In this document: positions 22,313 to 33,370 of the stretch, piece after piece | Layout: each line of letters opens with the position of its first letter | Position numbering within the stretch: position 1 is the first letter of the stretch | DNA from: Doryteuthis pealeii | Lineage: Eukaryota > Mollusca > Cephalopoda > Myopsida > Loliginidae | Assembly: GCA_023376005.1 (NCBI GenBank) | Contig: CM042151.1 | Span: 77,242,869-77,306,868 of the forward strand | Length of the DNA: 64,000 nucleotides | Direction: 5' to 3' | Notes under the pieces: generated by a model | Database searches by the model: none | What the model saw: the letters and a program-made list of their open reading frames with translations, nothing else | What the model was told of the DNA's origin: nothing | Position numbers and translations under genes: made by a program

Positions 22313-25300
22313 GATAGACAAAGACTTATCTCATATATGTTGTTTCTATTTTAATTATATTTTCTTCAATGGATCTGGTTGGGTTGTCTAATGTCTATCT
22401 GGGTATGTGGTCTCATCTGTGCTATTCTGCTATCTCTGTTTCTTGGATTTGGGCTGTTGAGTAGGTGGATTTTCTATGTTCTTCTTTTGGTTTTGAACCA
22501 CTTTGGATTTTCATGTCAGATCTTTTCTTCTTTGTGTCCGTTGTTAGTTTTTAATAATGAACACAAGACTTTATTTTGTTTTTCTGTGAGCTCTTTATTA
22601 AATCAATCCAAGTAAATAATCTCACAGGACAAACCATCATCTTAGATCTGTTTTCTCCAGCCCAAACTCTCTCTTTCACACTATCTCTTCCTCTATTTTC
22701 ACTCATTGCTCTAGTTCTGTTCTGTCCAATCAGGACGAAGGTCACTCACTCACACATCTCACTTACACATCTATTCATTCTATTTATTTTTCTTTCCATT
22801 TCTGCACTTTTCAATTTCCACACTCTCTCTCCATGTATGTGCCACATGCCAAATAAATGCTGACATTATACACTGACCTCCTCACTCTCATTATCTTATA
22901 AATATATTTGTTATTGTAAGTGTGTCACGTATATTAGTGTTATTAGAGTTTTGTATATTAGTGTTATAAAAAATAAAAATACTGTTTTTATAAGCATGAT
23001 TTTTTAAGCATCATACTTAAAAAATATCTTTATTTTTTTAAATTTTATAACATATATATATAACATTATATATATATGTGTGTGTGTGTGTTTCCATAAA
23101 TATCTATCTTCTCATATTAATTTTTAACAAAATATCTCCAATCTATTTTGTTTCAATGAAAAACCTTTATAGCAGAATTTTCTTCAATTTTTCTATTCAA
23201 CCCATAGATGTTACAATGAATGGAAATTTATTAGTCGTAGTGTCGATGTTCGAACATTTTGGTTTATAAAAAAAATTTCTTCCGGACAATATGAAATTAG
23301 TCAAAGAGAAAAAAAGGGATTTATGTAGTTAAAAAGATGATGGATGTTTTGAATCCATCATCTTTTTAACTACATTAATCCTTTTTTTATCCTTGACTAA
23401 TTTCATATTTCTTAGATTTATCAATGAAATTGAAATTCATACATGTTTGAGTATGTTTTTTCTCAGGTGCTGTAGAAAATTTTAAAAGTCCACGTTTACA
23501 CCTACAGCTTTTGTCAAAGGTTCTCTTTTGAATTCAAATCTACATTAAAGCAGAATAAAAGTGTAAATTAAAACTGAAGTTTAGGATATTTTAATTTAAT
23601 GGCTTTTTTTATGAAGAATGTTTTCAAATATCTATTTCAAATAGGAACTATATGTAATAATTACATAAGAAATTAAAGCAATTAAACATTTAAAAAAGTA
23701 AGAAAAGAATAATTTCATGCTATTTTGATAGCAAAAATTTCCAAAATCTTCTGAATTTCAAAAGCAAGGTTCATTTAAAAAAAATGCACATATTTGTTGT
23801 AGTTTGTAAATATTTGTTGTAAAGCCAGTGTAGTTTATGTATTACTTTGTTTTGTTTTGTTTTTTAAAATCTGGTAAAACAACATTTTAAGGAAAAAAAT
23901 GAACTATTGTCTATTGAAGATACTTTTGGATACTAACCAGTACCCTGAAATACTATCTTTAACAATTATAGAAATTTTCAGAAATTGCAAGGGGAGGTAA
24001 TAAAAAAATTAACATCTTTTTTTATTTTCAAACAATTACCAAAAATCAGGGATTTTAATGAAATTTTCACCACTTAATTCATTAATGACTTAATTTTATA
24101 TAATAAAAAAAAATTGAAAAAATGTTTTTTATCAATTCAGATTTTTGGTTTGGTCATTTGAATAAAAAAAATTCCAATCCCTAATTTTTACATTTCTAGA
24201 AAGATCAAATCCTGAAGACCACGTAATAAATAGAATTTTTAAAAAATAAAAAATTATCACTCAAAAAAAGCTATTTGAAAATTTTAAAGTTATTTTCTCA
24301 AAACTCAAAACAAAATTTTTGTAGCATGTTTTTTTTTAACAATATTTTTCTTTGAAATGATGTAAAATAAAGATTTTCTCTTATTCAATTGGCCTATTTT
24401 TATTCACTTAAAAGTTTAATTGTGAATTTTAAATATTGCACTCAATATTTTAACCATAGATCATGCTTTATTTGATCTATCTAAAAATGTAAGTTTATAA
24501 ATGCGCAATTTTGCACAACATGTTTTATGAGTTTTATATATTCAAAAAATTATTACTAACAATTGTTTTTTCGTTCATGGATCATCATACATATTAAAAT
24601 AAGTTTTCTCCCCTATTGACTTTGTCTAACAATACACCGTCTAATTTTACTGAATAGGCTACCATAGATTTTTACTTATTTACACTCAAAAATCTACTCA
24701 GATTATCCCCAGTTTATATACATTTATCTCCGTCACATGCTAGATTTGATCATTGCTAAATAAATAAAATGCAAAATGCTACCTAACTTAAAATGATAAT
24801 AATAGTAATAATAATTATAATAATACAAATCTATAAATTTCTGTCTGCCTCAATAGCTTTTGATATCTGCAGACAGTGGATGTTTAATCACATAAAAGTA
24901 TCTACAAAAATATGTTCAATATTATTTCATTATAAAACTGTATTTTACCAAATTAATAGTAATGTATTGTGGACTCTTTCTATTGGTGTTTCCTTTACGC
25001 CATTCAATATTTGACCCCTGACCTAAAATGCTCACTCTATGACACTCAAAATTATTTTGTAACATTTCTAATATATATTCAGTCACTGTCTAGTGCATGA
25101 CTATGTTTTATTTTCTTGTTTTGTTTTATCTTTCTGATCTTCAATGTACATTAACTGATCTTTTAAAGTTTTTATTTTTAGTTTGTTTTGTTCTACTTCT
25201 TTCTTTAATAACTGTGTGATACTTTTGCTATGTTTAGTAAATTTGTATGAACCTTGAACCTTGTTATTTTGATTTTGCAATCAAGTAATTATAATTTCAT

Positions 25301-25315
25301 TTTTAAAGACATTGG
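22313..25315. other. Upstream region of ZNF-1; probable intron or 5' flank
   Basis: Very AT-rich. Holds a pyrimidine-rich segment ending in aaataaatgctgac (22640-22865), a (TA)n(TG)n run (23050-23090) and the hairpin 23286-23408. No exon or promoter could be defined. If the first ZNF-1 exon is in this window it is probably here, but I cannot place it. Confidence 0.4.
23286..23408. repeat. Long hairpin, about 50-bp arms
   Basis: gatttatgtagttaaaaaga and tctttttaactacattaatc arms, with tgaaattagtcaaagag and ttgactaatttca outside. Short loop near 23345. Looks like a small foldback element; no repeat copy in the window. Confidence 0.7.
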
Positions 25316-25335
25316 CCTTTTTTTTCCTTTTCAGA
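25316..25335 (+). promoter_or_regulatory. Splice acceptor of the ZNF-1 coding exon
   Basis: A polypyrimidine run ends in ttttcag; the AG is at 25333-25334, so the exon would start at 25335, exactly 60 nt before the ATG. ZNF-2 and ZNF-3 have the same arrangement. The upstream exon and promoter were not found. Confidence 0.7.
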
Positions 25336-25394
25336 TTCTGGTCTGAAATTATTTCCAGAAGGTCATATGACAAGTAAAAACAGTCCACAGTGAC

Positions 25395-26432
25395 ATGGAT
25401 TCCCTCCTAAAAATCAAAGAATATTGTTGTAAAGACTGTGGAAAGTCCTTTACGGACCAGTTCCATTTTCTTGAACATCTGAGAACCCACAGCCTTGAAA
25501 AAAAAACAATGCTTGGTAAAGAACTCTCATCTAAAGACAAATTTAAAAACAATGTAAAATCATATGCAGAAGAAATGCCTCACAAATGTGAAGTATGTGG
25601 CAAAGACTTCAGTCGAAAGACCAACTTAGAAAGACACATCAGAACCCACACTGGTGAGAAACCTTTCCATTGTGATGTATGTGGGAAAGCTTTCGCCGAA
25701 AATAGTAAGTTGAAAATACACTTCCGAACCCACACTGAAGAGAAACCTTTCCATTGTGCTGTGTGTGAAAAAGCTTTTCCTGCTAGTCATACTTTAAAAA
25801 TCCACATGAGGAACCACACTGGAGAGAAACCATTTCGCTGTGAAATTTGTGGAAAAGCTTATCCTCGAAGTGGGCATTTAACTATCCACAGGAGAATTCA
25901 TACTGGAGAGCAACCTTTTCAGTGTGAAGTGTGTGGAAAAGCTTTCTCCCGCAAATCTTCTTTAAAAACACACATGCGGGTACATGCAGAGCAGATGTTT
26001 TTTCCCTGTGAAGTATGTGATAAAACTTATTCTTGCAAGGGTGCATTAAAAAAACACATGAAAACTCATACAGGAGAAATGCCATTTCACTGTGAAGCCT
26101 GTGGAAAAGCTTTTACAGAAAGTTATAGCTTAAAAGTCCACATGAGAACTCATACTGGAGAGACACCTTTTTCATGTGATGTTTGTGGAAAATCTTTCTC
26201 TCAAAAATACAGTGTAAAAATTCACATGAGAACTCATACTGGGGAGAAACCTTTTCAGTGTGATGTCTGTGGAAAATCTTTTGCTGAAAGTAGTAAGTTG
26301 AACATCCACTTTCGAACTCATACTGGAGAAAAACCTTACCATTGTGAAGTTTGTGGAAAAGATTTTGCACAAAATCACAAACTGAAAATTCACTTGCAAA
26401 CTCATTGTGTACAGGAAAATATTTCATTGTGA
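25395..26432 (+). CDS. ZNF-1: C2H2 zinc-finger protein, 11 fingers (345 aa)
   Basis: Probable nuclear sequence-specific DNA-binding protein. Finger 1 (C12/C15, H28/H32) stands alone. Residues 33-62 are a Lys/Glu/Ser linker. Ten tandem fingers at about 28-residue spacing fill residues 63-342. Most linkers are TGEKPF-like; exceptions are TEEKPF, TGEQPF, TGEMPF, TGETPF and a poor AEQMFF after finger 6. Predicted helix residues -1 to 6 for fingers 2-11 are RKTNLER, ENSKLKI, ASHTLKI, RSGHLTI, RKSSLKT, CKGALKK, ESYSLKV, QKYSVKI, ESSKLNI and QNHKLKI. All Cys and His ligands are present. No KRAB, SCAN or BTB domain is visible. The ATG is chosen because it lies 60 nt after a strong splice acceptor and gives the same N-terminal geometry as ZNF-3. 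The ORF has no intron. Target and role (repressor, activator, element silencer) cannot be read from the sequence. Confidence 0.93.
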   Translation: MDSLLKIKEYCCKDCGKSFTDQFHFLEHLRTHSLEKKTMLGKELSSKDKFKNNVKSYAEEMPHKCEVCGKDFSRKTNLERHIRTHTGEKPFHCDVCGKAFAENSKLKIHFRTHTEEKPFHCAVCEKAFPASHTLKIHMRNHTGEKPFRCEICGKAYPRSGHLTIHRRIHTGEQPFQCEVCGKAFSRKSSLKTHMRVHAEQMFFPCEVCDKTYSCKGALKKHMKTHTGEMPFHCEACGKAFTESYSLKVHMRTHTGETPFSCDVCGKSFSQKYSVKIHMRTHTGEKPFQCDVCGKSFAESSKLNIHFRTHTGEKPYHCEVCGKDFAQNHKLKIHLQTHCVQENISL

Positions 26433-26863
26433 AGAGAATAGAAAGTTTTCCAAATGTTTTTCTGGTCAATTTTCTTTCTGTCTTTAATACAGCATTTTTG
26501 CCAATCCATTCTATGACCTTCCTCAAGGGTGTTTTAATTTATTCTTTTTTTTTTTCAAAAAGAAGAATATTATCAAACGAATTTTTCCAACAAAAAAAAG
26601 GGTTGAAACTTGTAGTGGTTTGAAAAATGCAAAGCCTATGTATGCCACCTCTTTTAAAATCCTTACTCCCCAAAGATCCTCTCAGTCAATTACCTTGACT
26701 TCATCCTAAGGAATATCATAGAAGGGATTGTTCTGATTTAGTTTTTGAGCTTATACTGAGTCTCACTGGGAGCCTCATATTTCTGGCCTGGGACAAACTA
26801 AGTCAATCTTAGTAAGTGACTACTTTATAATGTAGAATATTAAAGATAGTTTGGAAAATGTCT

Positions 26864-26869
26864 AATAAA
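26864..26869 (+). promoter_or_regulatory. Candidate polyadenylation signal for ZNF-1
   Basis: First clear AATAAA on the + strand after the ZNF-1 stop, about 430 nt downstream. It lies just before a SINE-like head, so it may instead mark the edge of unique sequence. Motif only. Confidence 0.35.
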
Positions 26870-26893
26870 GCCATCAGAAGACAATATAGGAAT

Positions 26894-27000
26894 GTGGTTT
26901 GAATGGTAGAATGTTTACAGTGTTTTGCTTGGAGATCATTGTTAATAAATTTGAATCTCACTGGGTGCTTCTAGCCTTGTGCCAGGCTAAACTTAGTAAA
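26894..27000 (+). mobile_element. SINE gamma-like fragment downstream of ZNF-1
   Basis: gtggtttgaatggtagaatg head-like start, tttgaatctcactgggtgc B-box region and ccttgtgccaggctaaa body. It ends where zinc-finger relic A begins. Confidence 0.5.
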
Positions 27001-27084
27001 ATCATATACAGAAGAAATGCCTTATAGAGGTGAAGTATGTGGCAAAGATGTCGGTCAAAAGACACATCAGGACATACACTGGCA
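26996..27084 (+). pseudogene. C2H2 zinc-finger relic A (finger 2 of a ZNF-1-like gene)
   Basis: Closely matches ZNF-1 nucleotides 25553-25645: the end of the linker (SYAEEMP), then the GEVCGKD start of finger 2. The first zinc ligand Cys has changed (tgt to ggt in the TGTGAAGT context), about 10 bases inside the finger are lost, and the frame then breaks. It ends near an ACACTGG remnant of the TGEKPF linker. No continuation follows directly, so it is a fragment of a duplicated or retroposed copy. Confidence 0.8.
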
Positions 27085-27474
27085 ATATATATTGGATAAT
27101 TCCCTATTTTTACTATTTTTTCAAATGGGTGGGTGGGGTCAAAATTATATTGAAAAAAAAAACACGGATTTTCGACAAATTGGGTATACCTAAACAACAC
27201 CCTATCTTCGAATAGATATTATTAAACCATGAATATTATTTTTCTTATTTTTCTAAATATTCATATTTTAACTGGGGTGCGTCTATTCATTCAATAAATT
27301 AGAATATTAGGAACAATAAATAGATCAACTCCATTGGAAATCTTTTACTTTTTAATGGACAAACCACAGTTCATTAGATATGTATAGTTTTCATTTAAAT
27401 TCCAATGTGTAGTTGGTGGATAGGATGTAAAAGTTTAGCTTCATTAATAATTAGAAACGTATCTGGCATGAGGA

Positions 27475-28290
27475 TATTCCCTTCATTATAGTTAAGGACT
27501 GGGCTAAATGACAAAGAATTTAATGGTGCAACTTTTCCTAGTTCTGCTACCACAGAGTAACAAAACTGACCTGGATATCCCACCAGACCAACCTAATACT
27601 GGTCCTGGAATCTGGCAAGACAATTTGGCCACTAGAAAAAGAAACTATAACATAGCTAAGTGGTCACTTGAAGAGAAGAAAATTATTTTCTCCTGTTTCA
27701 CTTACTCAGGATTTGAGAAGTGGGGCAAAGGAAAGAAAATAGTATCTGAGGATCAAATAATATCCTCCAAAATGGGGTGTAAATACCATGCATAAAGAAA
27801 TCCAGTGTTAGCCCCAGGAAGGGGCCTGTTGATCTCTAAAAAGAAATTTTAAAGGAAAATTGAAACAAACAGAGCAGCTATCAAAGGAACATGGTCCATT
27901 CTAAAGTGATCCTTAGTATCCCTGACTAAATATTCCTTTCATCATAGCTAAGCAATGGAATATAACAGTGCACCTTCTCCTAGTGCTGCTTACACACTGT
28001 AACAACACTAACCTGGATATCCCACCAAACTAGCCTATTACTGGTATCTGGCAAGACCATTTAATGGCCCCTAGAAAGAGAAACTATAACATAGCTAAGT
28101 GGTCCCTTGTGGAAAAGAAAATTATTTTCTCCTGTTTCACTTTCTCAGGATTTGAGAAGTGGGGCAAAGGAAAGAAAATAGAATTTGAAGATCAAATAAT
28201 ATCCTCTATCCTAAAATGGAGTGTAAATATTATGCATAAAGAAATCAAGTGTTAGTCCAAGGTAGGGGCCCCTTGATCTCTAAAAAATTT
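27475..28290 (+). repeat. Two-copy direct repeat with coding-like sequence
   Basis: Copy 1 (about 27475-27840) and copy 2 (about 27925-28290) are roughly 80-85 percent alike by eye. Both can be read as RKRNYNIAKWSL.EKKIIFSC, then FT.SGFEKWGKGKK. The stretch resembles a retrotransposon ORF segment upstream of an RT domain, but I cannot name it with confidence. Copy 2 ends at an A-rich run (28302-28318), which suggests retroposition. The block sits between zinc-finger relics A and B. Confidence 0.6.
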
Positions 28291-28317
28291 TAAAGGAAAA
28301 TTGAAAAAAAAAAAAAA

Positions 28318-28485
28318 AAGCAAGAAAACATTTCAATGCAATGTATGTGGGAATATTTCTCCAAAAATAATAAGTTGAAAATACACTTCTGAATCCACAC
28401 TGAAGAAAAACATTTGATTGGGAAGTGTGTCATACTTTAAAAATCCACTTGGGGAACCACACTGGAGAGAAACCATTTGGAAATG
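28318..28485 (+). pseudogene. C2H2 zinc-finger relic B (fingers 3-5 of a ZNF-1-like gene)
   Basis: Aligns with ZNF-1 25660-25850. It shows a degraded finger 3 with an in-frame TGA where ZNF-1 has CGA (HFRTH), the same unusual TEEK linker, then a deletion joining the start of finger 4 to its SHTLKIH end, and finally the GEKPF linker. Stop, frameshift and deletion make it non-functional. It begins right after an A-rich run at 28302-28318. Sharing the rare TEEK linker ties it to ZNF-1 rather than to the other two genes. Confidence 0.82.
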
Positions 28486-29032
28486 AAGGATCGGCCTTTT
28501 TTTTCTATTCGTAAAAAAAGGTTGGATGATAATGATAATATTTTACTTAATACCATTCTGATATATTTTCTGAATAAGATTTATTCAAATCTCCCCTATT
28601 GGATTGCCACAGATTGCAAATTTAGATATCTAAGATTTTTTCAGCGAGAAGTATATAGAAAGGATTTGAAAATCAGAAATTATACCAAGCTATACATTTT
28701 TAGTTATCAATATGTATATATATATATATATGATTGGGTAGCACTTCTACATTCAGACATATTTGATTAAATAGTATAAACATGTTTTGTCTACATATTC
28801 TGGTTTCAATTTGCTACAACATAACACTAGTATTAATAGAATGTTTGCAATATACACATCCCCCAATGATGGCCTATGATAGGACTGAAAGTACTTGGGA
28901 ACAAATTAGTTATGTCAAATTTAGATATATAATAGATAGACTATGTCATTTTCATCTAATATGTATATTTTAAAGCAGGTGCTTATTTTCATTCATCAAC
29001 AATCATGTATGTATTTACTGAACCTTTCCAGC
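28486..29032. other. No gene seen
   Basis: A 97-codon open frame from 28477 starts inside zinc-finger relic B and is not recognised. Contains a short (TA)n run at 28711-28731. Confidence 0.4.
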
Positions 29033-29290
29033 AGTTTTAAGTGGAGTAAAGTTGGTTTGAATTCAGTTTTCTTTCACCTAGACTGGTTACCTAACCAAGG
29101 CTAAAGAAAATCTGCCCTACTTTTTACCTATACATTGGGGGAAAACAGATGGATTCATACCTTTCTCAAGAGCATTAGCTTGAAGTGAAATGCAAATATT
29201 CTGGTCCAGAATTTTACTCAGGTCACTGGTTCCATTTCCTACAATAACCATAAAACTAAGTGCTCCTCCAATAATACACAGTAGGACATA
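29033..29290 (-). mobile_element. SINE beta, diverged (inverted)
   Basis: Minus strand reads atgctcttgagaaaggtatg, aaaaagtagggcag, ggtaaccagtctagg and gaattcaaaccaac. Same subtype as 20160-20465, including its unusual head region. Confidence 0.68.
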
Positions 29291-29334
29291 TAATGGTCAA
29301 CAAATCAGTTTTGCAGGACAATTACTACCAAGTA

Positions 29335-29543
29335 TGTTGGTTTGTTTTGAAGGCTATCACAATGCAAGTGTAAAGAAAAAAGAAGGTAACTATGGTGTTG
29401 TTTGTTAACCTGTGATTTCACAGGTTAACAAACAACACCATAGTTACCTTCTTTTTTCTTTATACTTGCATTGTGATAGCTTTCAACACCAATCAGCAAA
29501 CCAATATAAACACAATGCTTCAAGCAAATTATAAAACCGTTTC
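29335..29543. mobile_element. Foldback element G1 with 14-bp target-site duplication
   Basis: ATTACTACCAAGTA flanks it at 29321-29334 and 29544-29557. The related sequence at 20126-20139 (inverse strand) has this 14-mer once and is continuous: an empty site. 29340-29508 folds into a stem of about 75 bp (gaaggctatcacaatgca; gtaactatggtgttgtttgt). A 3' tail, acacaatgcttcaagcaaat, follows outside the stem. Confidence 0.82.
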
Positions 29544-29559
29544 ATTACTACCAAGTAAT

Positions 29560-30334
29560 AAGTTTGACAACTATCTGTATGGCCACTTACCTCTTATCAC
29601 ACAAGACAAACAAAACATGATAGCAACTATAAGGATTAAAGTTCCAAATGCAAAACAAAGCCTTTACAAAACGTTTCCATCACGTCAGGGTCACCAGTTG
29701 TAAGATTCAAAGTGATAATACTTGAAGATAAAACTCTGACAAAGGTTGATAGACAAAACATTTTATATACAGCACAGAATAAACAGGGTACATAATACAT
29801 AGAGGTGTACATAAACATACATACATAAGTAATATAAATACATATACAAGAGTAGAGATAATGACACATTCATGAATGGTAAAATACAAGATATTTAGGT
29901 ATCAAAGAGATACCTAAATGTACATAAAAACATAGTTACGGATACATGACTAAAGGATAGTCATATATCGTATACGAGACTTACTAGCAGTGAGTGGCCA
30001 GTGTTAAGGGCTGAAGCCCCAATGAGAAGGGGGTAGACAGAGTCTAACCCATAGTCACATAGGTCGAGCAGCAAGGAAAAAGAGAGGGAGAGACGTTCAA
30101 ATCAGCTGCTTAAATATCAAAGGCCCCTAGCGGGAACCAGCAAAACTAAATGGGCAGACAACTCCCCAGGCGAATACGAAAATAACGCCTACACCACTAC
30201 TAGAGAGGCAAGAACAAACTCATAAGTGACATTCTTTTGTGGACACCTACACATGGACATACCAGTGTAGACCAACCAGCAAAAACTTTCATCAAGTTCT
30301 CAAAGTAGATTTTAACTAACAAGAAAAGAGTCCC
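29560..30334. repeat. Repeat-derived region
   Basis: 29558-29600 continues the repeat seen inverted at 20060-20125. 30210-30275 (cataagtgacattctt, cacatggacataccagtgta) recurs inverted at 19965-20025 and forward at 35786-35845. Confidence 0.5.
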
Positions 30335-30538
30335 TTTGGTTTGAATTCTGAGTTTTCCTCCTAGACCAGTTTCCATCCCAAGGTTAAAGGCCCAGTCTGC
30401 CCACAGGTGGAGGGAGAGCAGTTAGATTTGTAACTTTTCCCAAGGGTATTATTGCTATCTGAAATGCAGACAGGTCCAATATTTGAACTCGTCTCGCCTT
30501 GTCCATTTCCTACGACAGTAATCATTACACCACATACC
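30335..30538 (-). mobile_element. SINE beta (inverted)
   Basis: Minus strand has head tatgtggtgtaatgattact, then atacccttgggaaaagtta, gggcagactgggcctttaac and actggtctaggaggaaaact. Confidence 0.72.
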
Positions 30539-30775
30539 TCCAACTAAAGTATCTCTTTATGCTATGTAATCTTCTGGTATTTGTTTTAAATTGCCAGATA
30601 GTTAGAGACATGGCTTATATAGTATAAGATACTTATTTTTATACTAAATCATATTCATACTTTGATAACAGAGTTTCAAAGCAGTAGAGTTGGGGTATAT
30701 TTAATACCAAATAATATCTGTTTTATTATTTAGTAGTTAGTAAGTTTAGAAGAGTTGTGGTAGAAGGTTTGAAGG

Positions 30776-30840
30776 ACTCATTGAAAATCGAACTCACTAT
30801 TAAGAATATGATAGATTGACTCTATAACCATTATACCAGA
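30776..30840 (-). mobile_element. SINE gamma head fragment
   Basis: Minus strand ctggtataatggttatag with gagttcgattttcaatgag. Confidence 0.45.
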
Positions 30841-31069
30841 TATTATCAATAGTGTTATACAAAGTACAATTGAAAAGTATCGTGATTGAACCTGGACAAC
30901 TTTTTAAATTCTAAAATGTCAATGAACACATGTGCACAGCTGTGCGACTTGTATAATAAAGTAAGGAAATGTAAACGAATTAGTTCAAAGTCTGTTTAAA
31001 ATTCAAAACAACAAAGAATCAGTGAGTGTGGCCTACCTGGGTTATGTCACGAGACTAATTAAAATTGCC

Positions 31070-31166
31070 CACCCTCCAAGTTGTAAAAATACCCCTAACA
31101 CCTCATGAAATACCCCCACCCTCCACGTAAGTTGTAAAAATACCCCAACACCTCATGAAATCCTTA
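31070..31166 (+). repeat. Two-unit tandem repeat
   Basis: Two copies of ccaccctcca, agttgtaaaaatacccc, aacacctcatgaaat; period about 58 bp. Confidence 0.75.
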
Positions 31167-31984
31167 TCAACATCTCATTACTCATATTTCACATTGCTTT
31201 TTTTTTAATGAATCTTATATTCCAATGATTTCTTGTAAAAAGCAATCTCAACCAAGTCATTAAAATGTTCAAAAAAGTTATTCATTTAAGTCATAACTTT
31301 AAAATTTTTCAGATGAGTCTTGATAATTATTTAGTTTTTTCGGACTGATGTCCTCATTGTTCTATAATGATAAGTACAGTCAATTTTTGGGGTGGTTAGT
31401 GTCGAGATAGATTTTCAATACGGGTGTTTTTGGAATCAAAATTGGAGGTAGATGATTGATGTTTAGTGACATCAAGTTGACCCCCCAACCTTCTGCCACT
31501 GAAAGACTGGTAACAGAAGGTTTAGTTAGCTTAGAGGCAGTTTAGCTGTAGATTTCCTAATGTAAAGATGGTTCCACTTCACTCCCTGCATGAGGTTGAG
31601 GATTCTAGGTTAAGACTTCTGGTTCTGACTTAATAAGAATGTGATCTCAAATAAATGTATGCCTTGGATGTCTCTATGAACTAATAGCAGCCTTGCCTAA
31701 TCAGACCAGCATCTTGAAGAACTAGACTTACAATCAGATTTATAGCAGGACTAGACAGTCAACAAAATACTGTAAGAAGAAATGCCCCAACTACAGACCA
31801 CAGGAAACAGAAGTTAGAAGAAATGTGCCAGCTACAATGGAAACAGAAGATAAGAAATCCAGCAAAGAAATCAGCTACTCCCTGAAAGATAAGTAAAGAT
31901 TAAATATGAGAGCATAACCACGGATACCCTCATAAGAAGAAAAAGAATGAACTTTCTACATAATTTATACACAGATGCAATGGG

Positions 31985-32050
31985 TATATAACACTCATCT
32001 TTATTGTTATATACAGAATGTTTCAGCCAATGGGTCCTCCAGCCATCTTC
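31985..32050 (-). mobile_element. Retroposon tail fragment (inverted)
   Basis: Minus strand: gaagatggctggaggaccc, ggctgaaacattctg and aacaataaagatgagtg. Same tail module as 52660-52718. It touches foldback element P3. Confidence 0.6.
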
Positions 32051-32307
32051 AAGTGTTTCAGACCATATGACCTTTAGGTACCCCTTTTTCGATCTCATTT
32101 CATCAGGACATATTTTTTATTTACACCGTCAACATCCGGTTGTTTGTTAGGGGTTAGGGTTAGGGGTTAGTTTTACAATTTAAAAAAAAACTCTAAAAAT
32201 CATCTGTTAACAAACAACCGGATTTTAACGGTGTAAATGAAAAAAATGTCCTGCTGAAACGAGATCAAAAAGGGGGTGCCTAAAAGTCATATGGTCCAGT
32301 GTTTCTT
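32051..32307. mobile_element. Foldback element P3, about 257 bp
   Basis: Arms aagtgtttcagaccatatga and tcatatggtccagtgtttct; then atctcatttcatcaggacat and its inverse, cggttgtttgtta and taacaaacaaccg. The loop region has ggggttagggttaggggtta (32148-32167). Arms about 100 bp each with small mismatches. Confidence 0.82.
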
Positions 32308-32334
32308 GTCAAACTCTGGAATCTTCATGGATAT

Positions 32335-32690
32335 TCGAACCAAACCCTTTATTTAATCCATTGGGGTAGATTGTTTTCATTCTGTTAACCCTGACCAGGT
32401 ACGAGTGTTAAGCCATGTTAAGTATTCTGTTATCTTTGTCCGTAGTCAGGATTGTACCTGCAACCTCTAGATGATTGTCTCTTAGAACAGTATTAACTTA
32501 ACCTTTATATCCGTTGGACCATGTATCCAGCTACCAGTCTACCCCAATTGATGAAATAAAGAGTTTGGTTTGAAGTTCCATGAAATCCTATTATAACAAG
32601 AAGGTTCCAGATTTTGATAAGAAATTCATGAAGAAGGCTGGAGGAATGATCGGCTAAAATGTTGTGTCTTATGGGGTGGTAAGGGGTTTA
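32335..32690. mobile_element. Composite of inverted SINE head and forward SINE tail
   Basis: 32340-32510 resembles a minus-strand tRNA-like head (ggttgcaggtacaatcctg region). 32540-32675 is a plus-strand tail (aataaagagtttggtttga, acaagaaggttccag, gaaggctggaggaatgatcg) like 52550-52690. Two insertions or an inversion. Confidence 0.5.
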
Positions 32691-33370
32691 ATGTTTTAAG
32701 GATTAAAAGTTAGTTGTGGTTATTTTTGGTGTATGTTCTTAGGGTTTTGCTTTTAACCCAATCTTATTTGATGGCCGCACTAAAAAGAAAGGAAAAAAAA
32801 GAAAGACAAAGACAAAAGGTGGTTTTATGATTTAGGCTTTATTCACAGGACATGGCCAACACATGGCAAGGAAATTTCTCCCTGGCCAATAACTATGTCT
32901 TGTCCCAGACAATACCTGAACTCGAACGGCTGAGAGATTCTCTTGGGGATCAGAAGTGGGTCCTTTTTTCTCGCACATGTGTGGAGGGTTCTTCCAGTGA
33001 GGGCTCATGGGAGTTTTTTTTTGTTTTAAATCTTAATCCCCCCAGTATATATAACAATAAAGATGAGGACAACAGTTAAAAAATTTTAAATAATACAGAT
33101 TGAATATATTATTTCCAGAAGCCATATTGGTTTGTTTCCCTTTATATTTTCTATTTAAATAATGGTCATGAGTACTGAATAAAACTTTGAGCTATAATCT
33201 CCAAATTTGTTCTTGCATGTATGTTTTGGCTCTTTTATATTTTCTGAAAAATATATCTAAGGCAAAATATGAGGGCGTATCAAAGTATTTTCATTTTTCA
33301 AAATTCTTTTTGGTTTATATGATTTGATACAAATAATTTGCACAAAATTATTTGGTCTCAAGTATTTCGG

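Noticed and set aside
25882..26526. Open frames on the minus strand opposite ZNF-1 (and similar ones opposite ZNF-2 and ZNF-3)
   Set aside because: They are antisense shadows of repetitive finger codons; no independent domain or start context.
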